64,000 bases of DNA from Microthrixaceae bacterium (GCA_947455015.1 CANGMY010000001.1:1-64000); one strand, 5' to 3'. Shown: positions 29,484 through 38,511, counted from the first letter of the stretch. Numbers and translations are program-made. The notes: generated from the letters alone by a model not told the origin.

Positions 29484-31511
29484 ATGACAACTGCACCGTT
29501 CGGTTCGTGGTCCTCGCCGATTACTGCCGATCTCATCGTCTCCAAGTCTGTTTCCATCGGCGAAGTGTTCGTTGGTGGCGACGATGTGTGGTGGTCCGAA
29601 GCTCGACCCGAAGAGGGTGGGCGCGTGCAGTTGGTGCGTCATCGTCCTGGCGGTGGAGCAGTTGACGTTCTGCCGGAGGAGTTCGGCGCTCGCACCCGTG
29701 TGCACGAGTACGGCGGCGGGGCATGGTGGCTGCACGGTTCTGATGTCGTCTTTGTGAACTGGTCCGATCAGCGCCTTTACCGATTGGCCGCTGGCACGTC
29801 GACCCCAACACCTCTTACGCCTGAACCAGTCGATCGTCACGGCGACCGCTATGCCGATGGCCGATTCACTGCCGATGGTCGTTGGGTCGTGTGCGTGCGT
29901 GAACGACACGAAAGCGCCGATGCCGAACCAGTCAATGAGATCGTTGCAGTGCGCGTGCACCACAACGGGGAACCTGCCGAACCAATTGTTCTCGTTTCTG
30001 GTTCCGACTTTGTTGCTGCACCGCGCGTGAATCCTTCCGGCAACGTGCTCACGTGGTTTCGTTGGAATCATCCCGATATGCCATGGGATGGCACCGAACT
30101 CTGTGTCGCGTCGATGTACGACGATCAATCCGATGACGGACAGATCGTTGTTGGTGACACTCGCGTCGTTGCTGGCGGTCGTGACGAATCCATTACGCAG
30201 CCTGAGTGGGCTCCCGATGGCTCGTTGCTCTTCATTTCCGACCGCACCGATTGGTGGAACCTTTACCAAGTCTCCGCTGATGCTGTTCATGAACTAGTTG
30301 CGAACGGAGTTGCCGTTGACGCAACTCCGATTGCGCCAGTTGACGCGGAGATCGGCGTTCCTCAATGGGTGTTCGATAACTCGCGCTACGCAGTGCTGGC
30401 TGATGGCCGCATTCTCGTTGCGTGGTTCAAGTTGGGCATTGATCACCTCGGAGTCATTCCTGCTGGTGGCGGAGCGATGGTTCCGCTCGAGTCACCGTTT
30501 ACAGCGCTGTCTTCGGTGCGCGCGTTTGGTTATGGGGCTGTCGTCATTGGAGCGTCACCGACCTCCGAAGCCGTTGTCGCAGTACTCGACATTCCGTCGA
30601 AGCCCGATATCGACGGTTCGACCGCAGTTCTTTCAGCACCGCTGCGGCCCGCACGCGACTTGGGCATCGGCACCGAGTGGTATTCCACGCCTGAGCCGAT
30701 CACATTCGCAACATCTGGTGATCGGTTCGCTCATGGCCTCTACTACCCACCAACAAACCCAGAGTTCACAGCGCCCGACGACGAGCGCGCGCCGCTCATT
30801 GTTCTGAGCCACGGTGGGCCCACGTCAGCTGCTCGTCCGCAACTGAACCTTGGTGTGCAGTTCTGGACGTCACGCGGCTTCGGTGTTGTCGATGTCAACT
30901 ACGGCGGCTCTACTGGCTACGGCCGTTCGTATCGTCGACGTCTTATTGGCGAGTGGGGGATTGTTGATGTCGACGATTCCATCGCTGCAACGCGCCTTCT
31001 TGTTGATCGCGGTGACGCCGATCGCGATCGACTCATTATTCGCGGTGGAAGTGCAGGTGGTTTCACCACGTTGAGCGCACTTACGTTCCGTGACGTTTTC
31101 GCTGCTGGCTGCAGTCTCTACGGCGTGGCCGATCTTGAAGCGCTGGCCCGTGACACGCACAAGTTCGAAGCTCGCTATCTCGACTCACTTGTCGGACCAT
31201 GGCCCTCTCGTAGCGATATCTACGCCGAGCGTTCACCGATCCATCACGTTGAAGATCTCGAATGTCCGCTGATCGTTCTGCAGGGACTCGAAGACGAAAT
31301 CGTTCCGCCGAACCAATCGCAAATGATTGTTGAGGCACTCGATGCCAACGGCGTTCCGTGGGCCTATCTCGAATTCGAAGGCGAACAGCACGGTTTCCGC
31401 CAGGCCGCCACGATCAAACGAGCTCTCGAGGCCGAGGCCTACTTCTACAGCAAGGTGCTCGGTTTCGATCTTGCCGACGATGTCGAACCCATCGACATCG
31501 CTCATCTCTAA
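29484..31511 (+). CDS. S9 family peptidase (prolyl oligopeptidase/dipeptidyl aminopeptidase-like)
   Basis: 675 residues from ATG 29484. The N-terminal 400 residues have repeated WSPDG-like blades (QPEWAPDGSLLFISDRTDWW) of a beta-propeller. The C-terminal alpha/beta hydrolase domain has nucleophile Ser523 in RGGSAGGFTT, Asp604 in GLEDEIVPP and His636 in EGEQHGF, a complete triad. GGPTSAARPQLNL and YGGSTGYGRSYR are typical of the family. No signal peptide is visible, so it acts in the cytoplasm. It degrades short peptides; specificity unknown. A longer in-frame start overlaps the aminotransferase and was rejected. Confidence 0.9.
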   Translation: MTTAPFGSWSSPITADLIVSKSVSIGEVFVGGDDVWWSEARPEEGGRVQLVRHRPGGGAVDVLPEEFGARTRVHEYGGGAWWLHGSDVVFVNWSDQRLYRLAAGTSTPTPLTPEPVDRHGDRYADGRFTADGRWVVCVRERHESADAEPVNEIVAVRVHHNGEPAEPIVLVSGSDFVAAPRVNPSGNVLTWFRWNHPDMPWDGTELCVASMYDDQSDDGQIVVGDTRVVAGGRDESITQPEWAPDGSLLFISDRTDWWNLYQVSADAVHELVANGVAVDATPIAPVDAEIGVPQWVFDNSRYAVLADGRILVAWFKLGIDHLGVIPAGGGAMVPLESPFTALSSVRAFGYGAVVIGASPTSEAVVAVLDIPSKPDIDGSTAVLSAPLRPARDLGIGTEWYSTPEPITFATSGDRFAHGLYYPPTNPEFTAPDDERAPLIVLSHGGPTSAARPQLNLGVQFWTSRGFGVVDVNYGGSTGYGRSYRRRLIGEWGIVDVDDSIAATRLLVDRGDADRDRLIIRGGSAGGFTTLSALTFRDVFAAGCSLYGVADLEALARDTHKFEARYLDSLVGPWPSRSDIYAERSPIHHVEDLECPLIVLQGLEDEIVPPNQSQMIVEALDANGVPWAYLEFEGEQHGFRQAATIKRALEAEAYFYSKVLGFDLADDVEPIDIAHL

Positions 31512-31557
31512 AGGGTCGCGTGCTGATGGAAGATCCCTTGGATTTTGAAACTTTTGG

Positions 31558-31585
31558 TTGACAGATGGATGGGCATCCGTACACT
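31558..31585 (+). promoter_or_regulatory. Sigma70-type promoter with inverted repeat in the spacer
   Basis: TTGACA (31558-31563) and TACACT (31580-31585) are 16 bases apart. The -35 is a perfect consensus, rare in this window. GGATG-GG-CATCC (31567-31578) is an inverted repeat inside the spacer, a place where a repressor or spacer-binding regulator could act. The start codon of the metzincin gene follows 48 bases later, with GGGAGG as ribosome binding site. The rest of the 122-base gap is AT-rich and holds nothing else I recognise. Confidence 0.6.
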
Positions 31586-31633
31586 GGATTTGGTTAGGCG
31601 GAAATCATAAATAGGGACTGGTGGGAGGTTCCG

Positions 31634-32305
31634 ATGAATAGGTTCACGTTCTCTTGGTGTGCTTGGCAAACTCTTTTTCTGAGGATTGCAATTGCCGGAT
31701 TGGTGTTACTGGGGACGACTTTCGTTGTTGTAAGCCGGGACGAGAAACTCGCAGGGGCTTGGTGCACCGGATTGGTCGGGGGGGCGAACCCTTGGGTGGG
31801 ACCTTCCGCAAATCACACGATGCGAATTGATAACGCATCAATCAGTAGCGCTCACTGGGTAGCAGCGAGTAACGGCGCCGGCATGTGGAATGGGGTTTCG
31901 GGCCTTACTTATGGTGCTGCGATGATGAACGGCGTCTACGGCGATTTCAACCTCTATGCCACGAATTTTGGATCATGGGGGTGGCCGAACGTGCCCGGAA
32001 TCACGTTCAACTATGACTCGGCTTGGAACGTGGAGTCGTGGCCGGATCCGTCGCACGCCTACTCGCAAATATTCCTAAACAACACGTGGTCATGGAACAC
32101 GAGTGGCTATCTAAACCAAAGTTCTAAAAACGCTGATGTGACGACAGTCGTAGGCCATGAAGCGGGCCATTCCGCTGGGCTCAACCATCCTGGGGCGTGT
32201 CACGTCATGTGTTGTAACGAGCCAACAAGTGTGATGAACCCGACATACACAAAGAAATGGGCAATTAATTCGGACGATATTGGAGGCCTCAATGTCTTTT
32301 ATTGA
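31634..32305 (+). CDS. secreted metzincin-type zinc metallopeptidase
   Basis: 223 residues. An N-terminal hydrophobic segment (IAIAGLVLLGTTFVVV, near residues 19-34) is a signal peptide or anchor. The zinc site is HEAGHSAGLNH, with His175, Glu176, His179 and His185, the HExxHxxGxxH form of metzincins. The Met-turn is SVMNPTY, with Met201. The layout resembles matrixins, but the pro-domain cysteine switch is not visible. Four Cys (PGACHVMCCNE and one near the N-terminus) surround the active site, an odd feature. GGGAGG lies 5 bases before the ATG. The codon use is more AT-rich than in neighbours, so recent acquisition is possible. Substrate unknown. Confidence 0.82.
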   Translation: MNRFTFSWCAWQTLFLRIAIAGLVLLGTTFVVVSRDEKLAGAWCTGLVGGANPWVGPSANHTMRIDNASISSAHWVAASNGAGMWNGVSGLTYGAAMMNGVYGDFNLYATNFGSWGWPNVPGITFNYDSAWNVESWPDPSHAYSQIFLNNTWSWNTSGYLNQSSKNADVTTVVGHEAGHSAGLNHPGACHVMCCNEPTSVMNPTYTKKWAINSDDIGGLNVFY

Positions 32306-32357
32306 AAGCGCTGTGAATCGCAGGGGACACAAATTCGCTGAGCCACGGAGATTGGGA

Positions 32358-32966
32358 ATGCGGACCAGACATGGAATTGGAACGTGCCTGGTGCTGATCT
32401 CACTCTCGATTTGTTCGGTTGCTTGTGGCGGCTCGGCGTCGCCGTCTTCAAGTTCTGCATCTGAACCGACGACCTTGGCTGGCGGAAGTGCATACGGAGA
32501 GGATGTTTCTCTCGGCGTTTCGCTCAAGATGTCGAGCACCACGACTCCGGTCATCGCCCTTGTCACGATCGAATCAGTCGGGGTTGACTACAGCAGTCCG
32601 TTTGGGGCCGAGCTGAACGCTCCCCAAACGTCGCTTTCGGTCACGCCGGTCCGAGTCGCTGTTACTCGTGTTTTCCGAAATGAGAACGATCTTGACGTGT
32701 CGCAGGGGCTCGTGCTGCGTGACTTTGCGGGCTTCTCCTACGACGAAGGCCGGCTCTCGGAGATGCCGATTGGCACAACGATGATCGTGTTCATTCAGGA
32801 ACCTGCATCAAGACTCAGTGATGGCGCACAGACTGCGATCGGCGCCTTTGTCGTGCGCGATGGAGTCGTCTTTGATCGTGCATCGGGCCAGGAAGTCTCG
32901 CTTGCGGGAATCAGCGAGTATCTGGCGAATCCGGACGCGATCCCCGCCCCAATGCTTGGAGGCTGA
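32358..32966 (+). CDS. secreted lipoprotein, unknown function
   Basis: 202 residues from ATG 32358. The signal peptide MRTRHGIGTCLVLISLSICS ends in a VAC lipobox with Cys near residue 23, followed by a Ser-rich linker. The mature part has strands such as SVTPVRVAVTRVFRN and MPIGTTMIVFIQEP and no further Cys. I recognise no family. An alternative start at 32292 has GGAGG five bases upstream and would overlap the metzincin end, suggesting coupling, but would give an unusually long n-region. Either way it follows the metzincin as a likely partner at the cell surface. Confidence 0.65.
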   Translation: MRTRHGIGTCLVLISLSICSVACGGSASPSSSSASEPTTLAGGSAYGEDVSLGVSLKMSSTTTPVIALVTIESVGVDYSSPFGAELNAPQTSLSVTPVRVAVTRVFRNENDLDVSQGLVLRDFAGFSYDEGRLSEMPIGTTMIVFIQEPASRLSDGAQTAIGAFVVRDGVVFDRASGQEVSLAGISEYLANPDAIPAPMLGG

Positions 32967-33036
32967 GACCAAGCACTTCGTTCAAAACGTGGGTTCGTTT
33001 GGCGACCAGACGGTCGGCCCGTAAGGATGGACCCCT

Positions 33037-34593
33037 ATGGCACGGATCCTTGTTACTGAAACCATCGCTGACGGCGGCCTCGACCGCCTTCGCGCTGCTG
33101 GCCACACCGTCGATGTGCAGGAGGGCCTGAGCCCCGAGCAGCTGATCGAGGCCATCAAGGGAGCCCACGCGCTCATCATCCGTTCGGCCACTGATGTCAC
33201 CGCCGAGGTGCTCGCTGCTGGAACCGACCTCATCGTGGTTGGTCGCGCAGGTATCGGTCTCGACAATGTCGACACCAAAGCCGCCACGGAACGCGGCGTG
33301 ATGGTCGTGAACGCGCCGCAGTCAAACATTCTTTCCGCCGCCGAACACACCATGGCGTTGTTGCTTTCGATGGCTCGCAATGTTCCCCAGGCTCATGCTG
33401 CGCTTGTCGCCGGTCGCTGGGAACGCAGTCGTTGGACAGGCGTTGAACTCGCCGACAAGACCCTCGGCGTTGTCGGCCTCGGTCGTATCGGAAAGCTCGT
33501 TGCACAGCGGGCAATGGCATTCGGCATGAAGATCGTCGCATACGACCCCTTTGTGTCTCCCGAGATGGCCCGCAAAATGAACATTGACATTGTCGATCTC
33601 GACACATTGCTCGCTGTTTCCGATTTCGTGACATTGCATGTGGCCAAGACACCCGAGACCGTTGGCCTTCTGAATGCCGAGCGTTTGGCGAAGGCTAAGA
33701 AGGGCATTCGCATTGTCAATGTGGCGCGTGGAGGCATCATCGTTGAAAGCGACCTTGCCGACGCCATTCGTTCCGGTCATGTTGGCGGCGCCGCTATTGA
33801 CGTGTTCGACAAAGAGCCGACGACCGAGTCGCCACTGTTCGAACTTCCCGAGGTCGTTGTTACGCCGCATCTCGGTGCCAGCACGCACGAAGCACAAGAC
33901 AAGGCCGGCGACACCATCGCCGAAATGGTTGGCCTTGCGCTTGCCGGAGAGTTTGTTCCGTTTGCTGTGAACGTGAACGCGGCTGAAGCCAGCGAAACCG
34001 TTCGTCCGTTCCTTTCACTCGCTGAACGACTCGGTGCAACGTTTGGCGGACTCGCCACTGGTGTTGAGGCGCTCGAGGTTTCCTATGAAGGTGAAATCGG
34101 CGGCTACGACACGCGCATCTTGACGCTGTCGTTGCTCAAGGGATTCTTTGGTCGTATTAGCGATGATCCGGTGTCCTATGTCAACGCGCCGAAGATGGCT
34201 GAAGAGCGCGGCATCACCGTGACCGAAACCACCACGACCACGGCGCATAACTTCGTGAACCTCATCACCATTCGTGGCGGCGCGCATTCACTTGCCGGCA
34301 CCCTTATGGGTCTTGATGGCGAAGCTCGTCTCGTGATGGTCGACGATCACCGCGTTGATGTTCCGCCGGCCAACCACATGCTCGTGGTTCGCAATGACGA
34401 TCGTCCCGGCATGATCGGCCTCGTTGGCACGATCGTGGGCGAAGCCGGTCTGAATATTGCTGACATGGACGTCGGCCAGGCCCCGAACGGCGCCTCAGCG
34501 ATGATGGTTCTCTCCATCACCGACGCCGTGCCGGCTGAGGTGTGCGAGCGCCTCCGTGCGGTCGAAGGCATCGTTTCCGTCGACGCCATCTAA
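33037..34593 (+). CDS. serA: D-3-phosphoglycerate dehydrogenase
   Basis: 518 residues, the long type with regulatory domains. It oxidises 3-phosphoglycerate to start serine synthesis. The NAD-binding motif is GVVGLGRIGKLVAQRA near 144-159. Catalytic features GRAGIGLDNVD, VNVARGGIIVE and PHLGASTHEAQD (with the catalytic His) are present. An intervening domain and a C-terminal ACT domain (DRPGMIGLVGTIVGEAGLNI) follow; in mycobacteria this domain binds serine for feedback control. ATG 33037 has a GGATGG stretch close upstream. SerC is at 27 kb. Confidence 0.95.
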   Translation: MARILVTETIADGGLDRLRAAGHTVDVQEGLSPEQLIEAIKGAHALIIRSATDVTAEVLAAGTDLIVVGRAGIGLDNVDTKAATERGVMVVNAPQSNILSAAEHTMALLLSMARNVPQAHAALVAGRWERSRWTGVELADKTLGVVGLGRIGKLVAQRAMAFGMKIVAYDPFVSPEMARKMNIDIVDLDTLLAVSDFVTLHVAKTPETVGLLNAERLAKAKKGIRIVNVARGGIIVESDLADAIRSGHVGGAAIDVFDKEPTTESPLFELPEVVVTPHLGASTHEAQDKAGDTIAEMVGLALAGEFVPFAVNVNAAEASETVRPFLSLAERLGATFGGLATGVEALEVSYEGEIGGYDTRILTLSLLKGFFGRISDDPVSYVNAPKMAEERGITVTETTTTTAHNFVNLITIRGGAHSLAGTLMGLDGEARLVMVDDHRVDVPPANHMLVVRNDDRPGMIGLVGTIVGEAGLNIADMDVGQAPNGASAMMVLSITDAVPAEVCERLRAVEGIVSVDAI

Positions 34594-34609
34594 GGGGCAA
34601 AGCCTCTTT
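34592..34609 (+). terminator. Weak terminator-like hairpin after serA
   Basis: AAGGGGC (34592-34598) and GCCTCTT (34602-34608) pair over 7 bp with one G-T wobble and an AAA loop, then TTG. It overlaps the serA stop codon and would separate serA from the leuA leader unit. Confidence 0.4.
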
Positions 34610-34657
34610 GTGGCAGCGGGGGAGTGCACCATGGTTGCAATCGGCGGTTGCGCCCGG

Positions 34658-34663
34658 CAGACT
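34658..34663 (+). promoter_or_regulatory. Possible -10 box of the leuA leader transcript
   Basis: CAGACT lies 6 bases before the leader ATG at 34670. TTGCAA at 34635-34640 is a fitting -35 with a 17-base spacer. There is no Shine-Dalgarno sequence before the leader, so leaderless initiation is inferred. Confidence 0.42.
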
Positions 34664-34669
34664 CTTGCC

Positions 34670-34705
34670 ATGCGTTCTTTTGCTCTGGAGCTTCTACTTC
34701 GTTAG
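34670..34705 (+). CDS. leuA leader peptide (11 residues, Leu rich)
   Basis: The frame ATG...TAG encodes MRSFALELLLR: four Leu codons in six positions (CTG, GAG, CTT, CTA, CTT) and then Arg-stop. It precedes leuA, the committed step of leucine synthesis. Two hairpins lie between it and leuA. Leucine shortage would stall the ribosome at the Leu run, as in classical leu attenuation. CTA is a rare codon in this GC-rich setting, which would make the run more sensitive. The peptide product itself is probably without function. Confidence 0.82.
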   Translation: MRSFALELLLR

Positions 34706-34730
34706 GCGGGTGCCACATATGGCGCCTGCC
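34705..34730 (+). promoter_or_regulatory. First attenuator hairpin of leuA
   Basis: GGCGGGTGCC (34705-34714) pairs with GGCGCCTGCC (34721-34730) over 10 bp with two G-T wobbles; the loop is ACATAT. The first base is the G of the leader TAG stop, exactly as in the ilvB and leuB leaders. Confidence 0.68.
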
Positions 34731-34763
34731 AACCTCCTGCGCCCTCGGGCCGGGGGGTTTTTT
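34731..34763 (+). terminator. Attenuator terminator before leuA
   Basis: AACCTCC (34731-34737) can pair with GGGGGTT (with one G-T) around an inner GCC/GGC stem, and six T follow (34758-34763). It has the longest T tract of the three leaders and lies 63 bases before the leuA ATG. Confidence 0.7.
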
Positions 34764-34825
34764 CGTTCTCCGGCCTGTTTCCGTTTCTTCCCCAAAAAGC
34801 ACTACCTGCCCCGAAAGGCACCGTT

Positions 34826-36409
34826 ATGAGTTCCACCTCCGACACCACCGCAAACAACGACAGGGTCATCATTTTTGATACGACCCTTCGTGACGGCGAA
34901 CAGTCTCCGGGAATCTCGCTCGATCAGGGTGAGAAGGTTGAAATCGCGGAACAACTCGCTCGTCTTGGTGTCGATGTCATCGAGGCCGGTTTCCCGATCG
35001 CTAGCCAGGGCGACTTCGAGTCCGTGCAGGCCATCGCGAAGTCCGTGCGCGGACCAGTGATTTGTGGTCTGTCTCGTACGGCGCTGGGCGATGTCGATCG
35101 TTGTTGGGAAGCCATCGAGTCGGCAGAGCGTCGCCGCATTCACGTGTTCATCGCCACGAGCGAAACACATATGAAGCACAAGCTGCGCATGACTCCCGAC
35201 CAGGTCAAGGCTGAAGCGGCATCGGGTGTGGCTCGCGCTCGTTCGTATACCGAAGATGTCGAGTTCTCGCCAGAAGACGCGTCGCGTTCTGATTTCGACT
35301 TCATGTGCGAGGTTCTGCAGATCGCAGTCGACAATGGCGCGACCACGCTGAACATTCCCGACACCGTTGGTTTCGCGGTTCCACAGGAATACGCCGAGCG
35401 CCTGGCCAATGTCCGCAAGGTCGTCAAAGGCGACTACATCATCTCCACCCATTGCCATAACGATCTGGGTATGGCTGTTGCCAACTCTCTGGCTGCAGTG
35501 CAGTTGGGTGCACGTCAGGTCGAATGTGCGATCAACGGTCTGGGCGAGCGTGCCGGTAACGCAGCGCTGGAAGAAATCGTGATGGCGCTTCGCACGCGTT
35601 CGGATTACTTCGGCGGAATTGATACCGGCATCAAGTCCGAGGAACTGGCTCGTACTTCGCGTTTGGTCAGCCGCCTCACTGCCTATCCCGTTCAGTACAA
35701 CAAGGCCGTTGTTGGCCGAAATGCGTTCGCGCACGAATCGGGTATCCATCAGCACGGCGTCCTGAATGAACGCACGACCTACGAAATCATGGACCCTGCT
35801 GCAGTTGGTCAGGGCGAGTCGAAAATCGTTCTGGGCAAGCATTCGGGCCGCCACGCGTTTGCCGACACCTTGAAGAAGATGGGTTACGACCTGCACGGGG
35901 ATGCACTCAATCAGGTGTTCGCCCGATTCAAGGAACTGGCCGATCGCAAAGTTGAACTGAGCGATGCTGATCTCGAAGCGTTAGTCGCCGAGGAAATGGG
36001 CGACACCGTTCGTTACGCGTTCTCACTCGTCTCGCTCGATAGCCACGGTGGGTCGAGCTCGACACCAACCGCAACGATCGTGCTTGATCACGACGGCAAG
36101 AAAATCGAAGCAACCGCGGCAGGATCAGGAATGGTCGACGCCGCGTGTGCCGCAATTCGTCAGGCCACGGGCATCGAAGGAACCCTCACCGATTACGCCG
36201 TCACCTCGGTGACTGGTGGCGTCGACGCATTGGCCGATGTTGCGCTGCGCTTCGAGGTCGATGGTGTTTCGATGCCCGGTCGTGGACTTTCGACCGATGT
36301 GGTCGAGGCCTCGGCCCGAGCATTGCTCAATGCACTGAATCGCATTGTGCGGGTTCGTGACACTGGCGAAGACCCGACCGCGGTATCGCGGCCGGGCTCG
36401 CTCAGTTAG
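34826..36409 (+). CDS. leuA: 2-isopropylmalate synthase
   Basis: 527 residues. It condenses acetyl-CoA with 2-oxoisovalerate. The signature FDTTLRDGEQSPGISLDQGE opens the TIM barrel. The metal site HCHNDLGMAVANSLAAVQLG is near 209-228. GLGERAGNAALEE and HESGIHQHGVL are also present. The C-terminal allosteric domain starts near residue 390 and mediates leucine inhibition. By length and motifs it belongs to the common bacterial LeuA type rather than the longer form usual in Mycobacterium and Streptomyces. It stands behind a Leu attenuator and is convergent with leuD, with one base between the stops. Confidence 0.96.
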   Translation: MSSTSDTTANNDRVIIFDTTLRDGEQSPGISLDQGEKVEIAEQLARLGVDVIEAGFPIASQGDFESVQAIAKSVRGPVICGLSRTALGDVDRCWEAIESAERRRIHVFIATSETHMKHKLRMTPDQVKAEAASGVARARSYTEDVEFSPEDASRSDFDFMCEVLQIAVDNGATTLNIPDTVGFAVPQEYAERLANVRKVVKGDYIISTHCHNDLGMAVANSLAAVQLGARQVECAINGLGERAGNAALEEIVMALRTRSDYFGGIDTGIKSEELARTSRLVSRLTAYPVQYNKAVVGRNAFAHESGIHQHGVLNERTTYEIMDPAAVGQGESKIVLGKHSGRHAFADTLKKMGYDLHGDALNQVFARFKELADRKVELSDADLEALVAEEMGDTVRYAFSLVSLDSHGGSSSTPTATIVLDHDGKKIEATAAGSGMVDAACAAIRQATGIEGTLTDYAVTSVTGGVDALADVALRFEVDGVSMPGRGLSTDVVEASARALLNALNRIVRVRDTGEDPTAVSRPGSLS

Positions 36410-36410
36410 T

Positions 36411-37007
36411 TCAACGATTCGTTGCTGGCATCCACGCGGGGCGGGTTGCCTCGAACGCGGTGATCGCGTCGACGTGCTGCAGAGTGATGCCGATGTCGTC
36501 GAGTCCATTCAGGAATCGTTCCTGGGTGGAATCGTCGAGCGGAAACTCGATGTCGATGTCGAGTGCAGGAACCACAACGCGCTTGGTGGCGATGTCGATC
36601 GTGATCTCAACGGTCGGGTCGGCTTCAACGGCACGAAGGATGCGATCGCTGACGTCGGCGGGAAGTACGACGGGAACGAGTCCGTTCTTCGCGGAGTTGT
36701 TGCGGAAGATGTCGCCGAAACGAGGAGCGATCACGGCCGCAAATCCGTAATCCATGATTGACCACACAGCATGTTCGCGAGATGAACCCACGCCGAAGTT
36801 GGCGCCGGCCACAAGGATGTTGGCATCGCCGAACTGTGGGAGGTTCATGACGAATTCCGGATCTTCACGCCATTCGGAGAACAGGCCCTGGCCGAAGCCG
36901 GTGCGCTCAACGCGCTTGAGCCAATCGCTCGGGATGATCTGATCGGTATCGACATCGGAACGGTCGAGTGGAAGTGCGGTTCCGGTGATGGTGATAACTG
37001 GTTCCAT
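36411..37007 (-). CDS. leuD: 3-isopropylmalate dehydratase small subunit
   Basis: 198 residues from ATG 37007. LeuD and LeuC together isomerise 2- to 3-isopropylmalate. TALPLDRSDVDTDQIIPSDW and GANFGVGSSREHAVW are the swivel-domain motifs that bind substrate. The gene follows leuC with a 16-base gap. A longer frame runs into leuC and was rejected. The pair can also isomerise citramalate in the citramalate route to isoleucine, for which cimA is encoded at 45 kb. Confidence 0.95.
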   Translation of the reverse strand: MEPVITITGTALPLDRSDVDTDQIIPSDWLKRVERTGFGQGLFSEWREDPEFVMNLPQFGDANILVAGANFGVGSSREHAVWSIMDYGFAAVIAPRFGDIFRNNSAKNGLVPVVLPADVSDRILRAVEADPTVEITIDIATKRVVVPALDIDIEFPLDDSTQERFLNGLDDIGITLQHVDAITAFEATRPAWMPATNR

Positions 37008-37023
37008 GATCTTCTCAGTTCTC

Positions 37024-38427
37024 TCAGGCCAGATCGCGAGGATCGGCAAAGGTTCCAGCGATAGCGGTTGCTGCAGCGACGGCAGGTGAAACAAGGTGCG
37101 TGCGGCCACCCTTGCCCTGACGTCCTTCGAAGTTGCGGTTCGAGGTTGAAGCGGAACGCTCGCCCGGTGACAACTTGTCCGGGTTCATGGCGAGACACAT
37201 CGAACAGCCCGGTTCACGCCAATCGAAACCAGCCGCAGTGAAGATCTTGTCGAGGCCTTCAGCTTCGGCTTGACCCTTCACGACAAACGAACCGGGCACG
37301 ACCATGGCGCGCACTCCAGCGGCAACCTGACGACCCTCGGCGACCGCAGCTGCGGCACGAAGGTCTTCGATGCGACTGTTGGTGCATGAACCGATGAACA
37401 CGGTCTGTACGGGGATGTCTTTGATCGGTGTTCCAGCAGTGAGGCCCATGTATTCGAGCGCACGTGCTGCGGCATCGCGATCGGCTGAATCGGCGAACGA
37501 CGCAGGTTCGGGAACATTGGCATCAAGTTCGATGACCTGGCCGGGGTTGGTGCCCCACGAAACAAACGGACGCAGTTTCGTTGCATCGATGTCGACAACC
37601 TTGTCGAAGACAGCGCCTTCGTCGGTGGGCAGCGTGCGCCAGTAGGCAACAGCCGCGTCCCAATCGTCACCGGTCGGGGCGTACTTGCGTCCCTTGAGGT
37701 ACTCGAACGTTGTTTCATCAGGAGCGATGAGGCCGGCCTTTGCGCCAGCTTCGATCGACATGTTGCAGACGGTCATGCGACCTTCCATCGACAGCGAACG
37801 GATGGCTTCGCCTCGGTATTCGATGACCGAACCGATGCCGCCGCCGGTGCCGATGCGCCCGATGATCGCGAGCACGAGATCCTTGGCGGTAACGCCATCG
37901 GGAAGCGCGCCGTTCACATTGACGGCCATCGTCGAAGCCGGATGTTGGGGGAGCGTTTGTGTGGCCATGACATGCTCAACCTCGGAGGTACCGATGCCGA
38001 AGGCCAGCGCACCGAATGCGCCATGGGTTGCGGTGTGGCTATCGCCGCACACGATGGTCATGCCCGGCATGGTCAGACCTTGCTCCGGGCCGATCACGTG
38101 AACGATGCCCTGACCAGGTGTGCCCATTGCATGTTCGACGATGCCGAACTCTGAGGTGTTGGCACGCAACACATCGACCTGCTTGCGCGAGATGGGGTCG
38201 GCGATGGGCTGATCGATATCAGAGGTGGGAACGTTGTGATCTTCAGTAGCGACAGTGAGTTCTGGGCGACGAACGCCACGACCGTTGAGACGCAGACCAT
38301 CGAAGGCCTGTGGCGAAGTCACCTCATGGACAAGGTGGAGGTCGATGTAGAGGACATCGGGTTCGCCATCGGCACGATGCACGATGTGATCGTCCCAAAG
38401 CTTCTGAGAGAGGGTTCTCGGGGCCAT
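37024..38427 (-). CDS. leuC: 3-isopropylmalate dehydratase large subunit
   Basis: 467 residues. An aconitase-type [4Fe-4S] enzyme subunit: one cluster cysteine lies in [17 protein letters not shown] and two in [13 protein letters not shown]. The N-terminal [14 protein letters not shown] is standard. AGGAG lies 9 bases before the ATG (minus strand), so a short 5' UTR is expected. It is divergent from an IclR-type regulator; the 98 bases between contain a near-palindromic operator candidate. No leader peptide was found, so control by repressor rather than attenuation is likely. Confidence 0.96.
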   Translation of the reverse strand: MAPRTLSQKLWDDHIVHRADGEPDVLYIDLHLVHEVTSPQAFDGLRLNGRGVRRPELTVATEDHNVPTSDIDQPIADPISRKQVDVLRANTSEFGIVEHAMGTPGQGIVHVIGPEQGLTMPGMTIVCGDSHTATHGAFGALAFGIGTSEVEHVMATQTLPQHPASTMAVNVNGALPDGVTAKDLVLAIIGRIGTGGGIGSVIEYRGEAIRSLSMEGRMTVCNMSIEAGAKAGLIAPDETTFEYLKGRKYAPTGDDWDAAVAYWRTLPTDEGAVFDKVVDIDATKLRPFVSWGTNPGQVIELDANVPEPASFADSADRDAAARALEYMGLTAGTPIKDIPVQTVFIGSCTNSRIEDLRAAAAVAEGRQVAAGVRAMVVPGSFVVKGQAEAEGLDKIFTAAGFDWREPGCSMCLAMNPDKLSPGERSASTSNRNFEGRQGKGGRTHLVSPAVAAATAIAGTFADPRDLA

Positions 38428-38494
38428 GTGCTGCTCCTGTTCGGGAGATGGACCGGGGCCGACGGTGACGTGGGCTCAGGACGGCGCAGTTTGT

Positions 38495-38511
38495 GTCTCA
38501 CATAATGGGAC
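38495..38511. promoter_or_regulatory. Candidate IclR/LtbR operator between leuC and its regulator
   Basis: GTCTCA-CATAA-TGGGAC is an inverted repeat with 6-base arms, 5 of 6 positions matching. It resembles the TCTCA/TGAGA-type sites of the LtbR/NdgR regulators of leuCD in actinobacteria. CATAAT inside it could also serve as a -10. Binding by the adjacent regulator is inference. Confidence 0.5.

Noticed and set aside
34593..34825. A 95-codon plus-strand frame reading through the leuA leader region
   Set aside because: It is Arg/Pro-rich, crosses both attenuator hairpins and has no motif; the short Leu-rich leader frame explains the region better.
34802..35896. Long minus-strand frame (364 codons) opposite leuA
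   Set aside because: leuA is unmistakable and the antisense frame shows no domain; antisense open frames are common in this GC-biased sequence.
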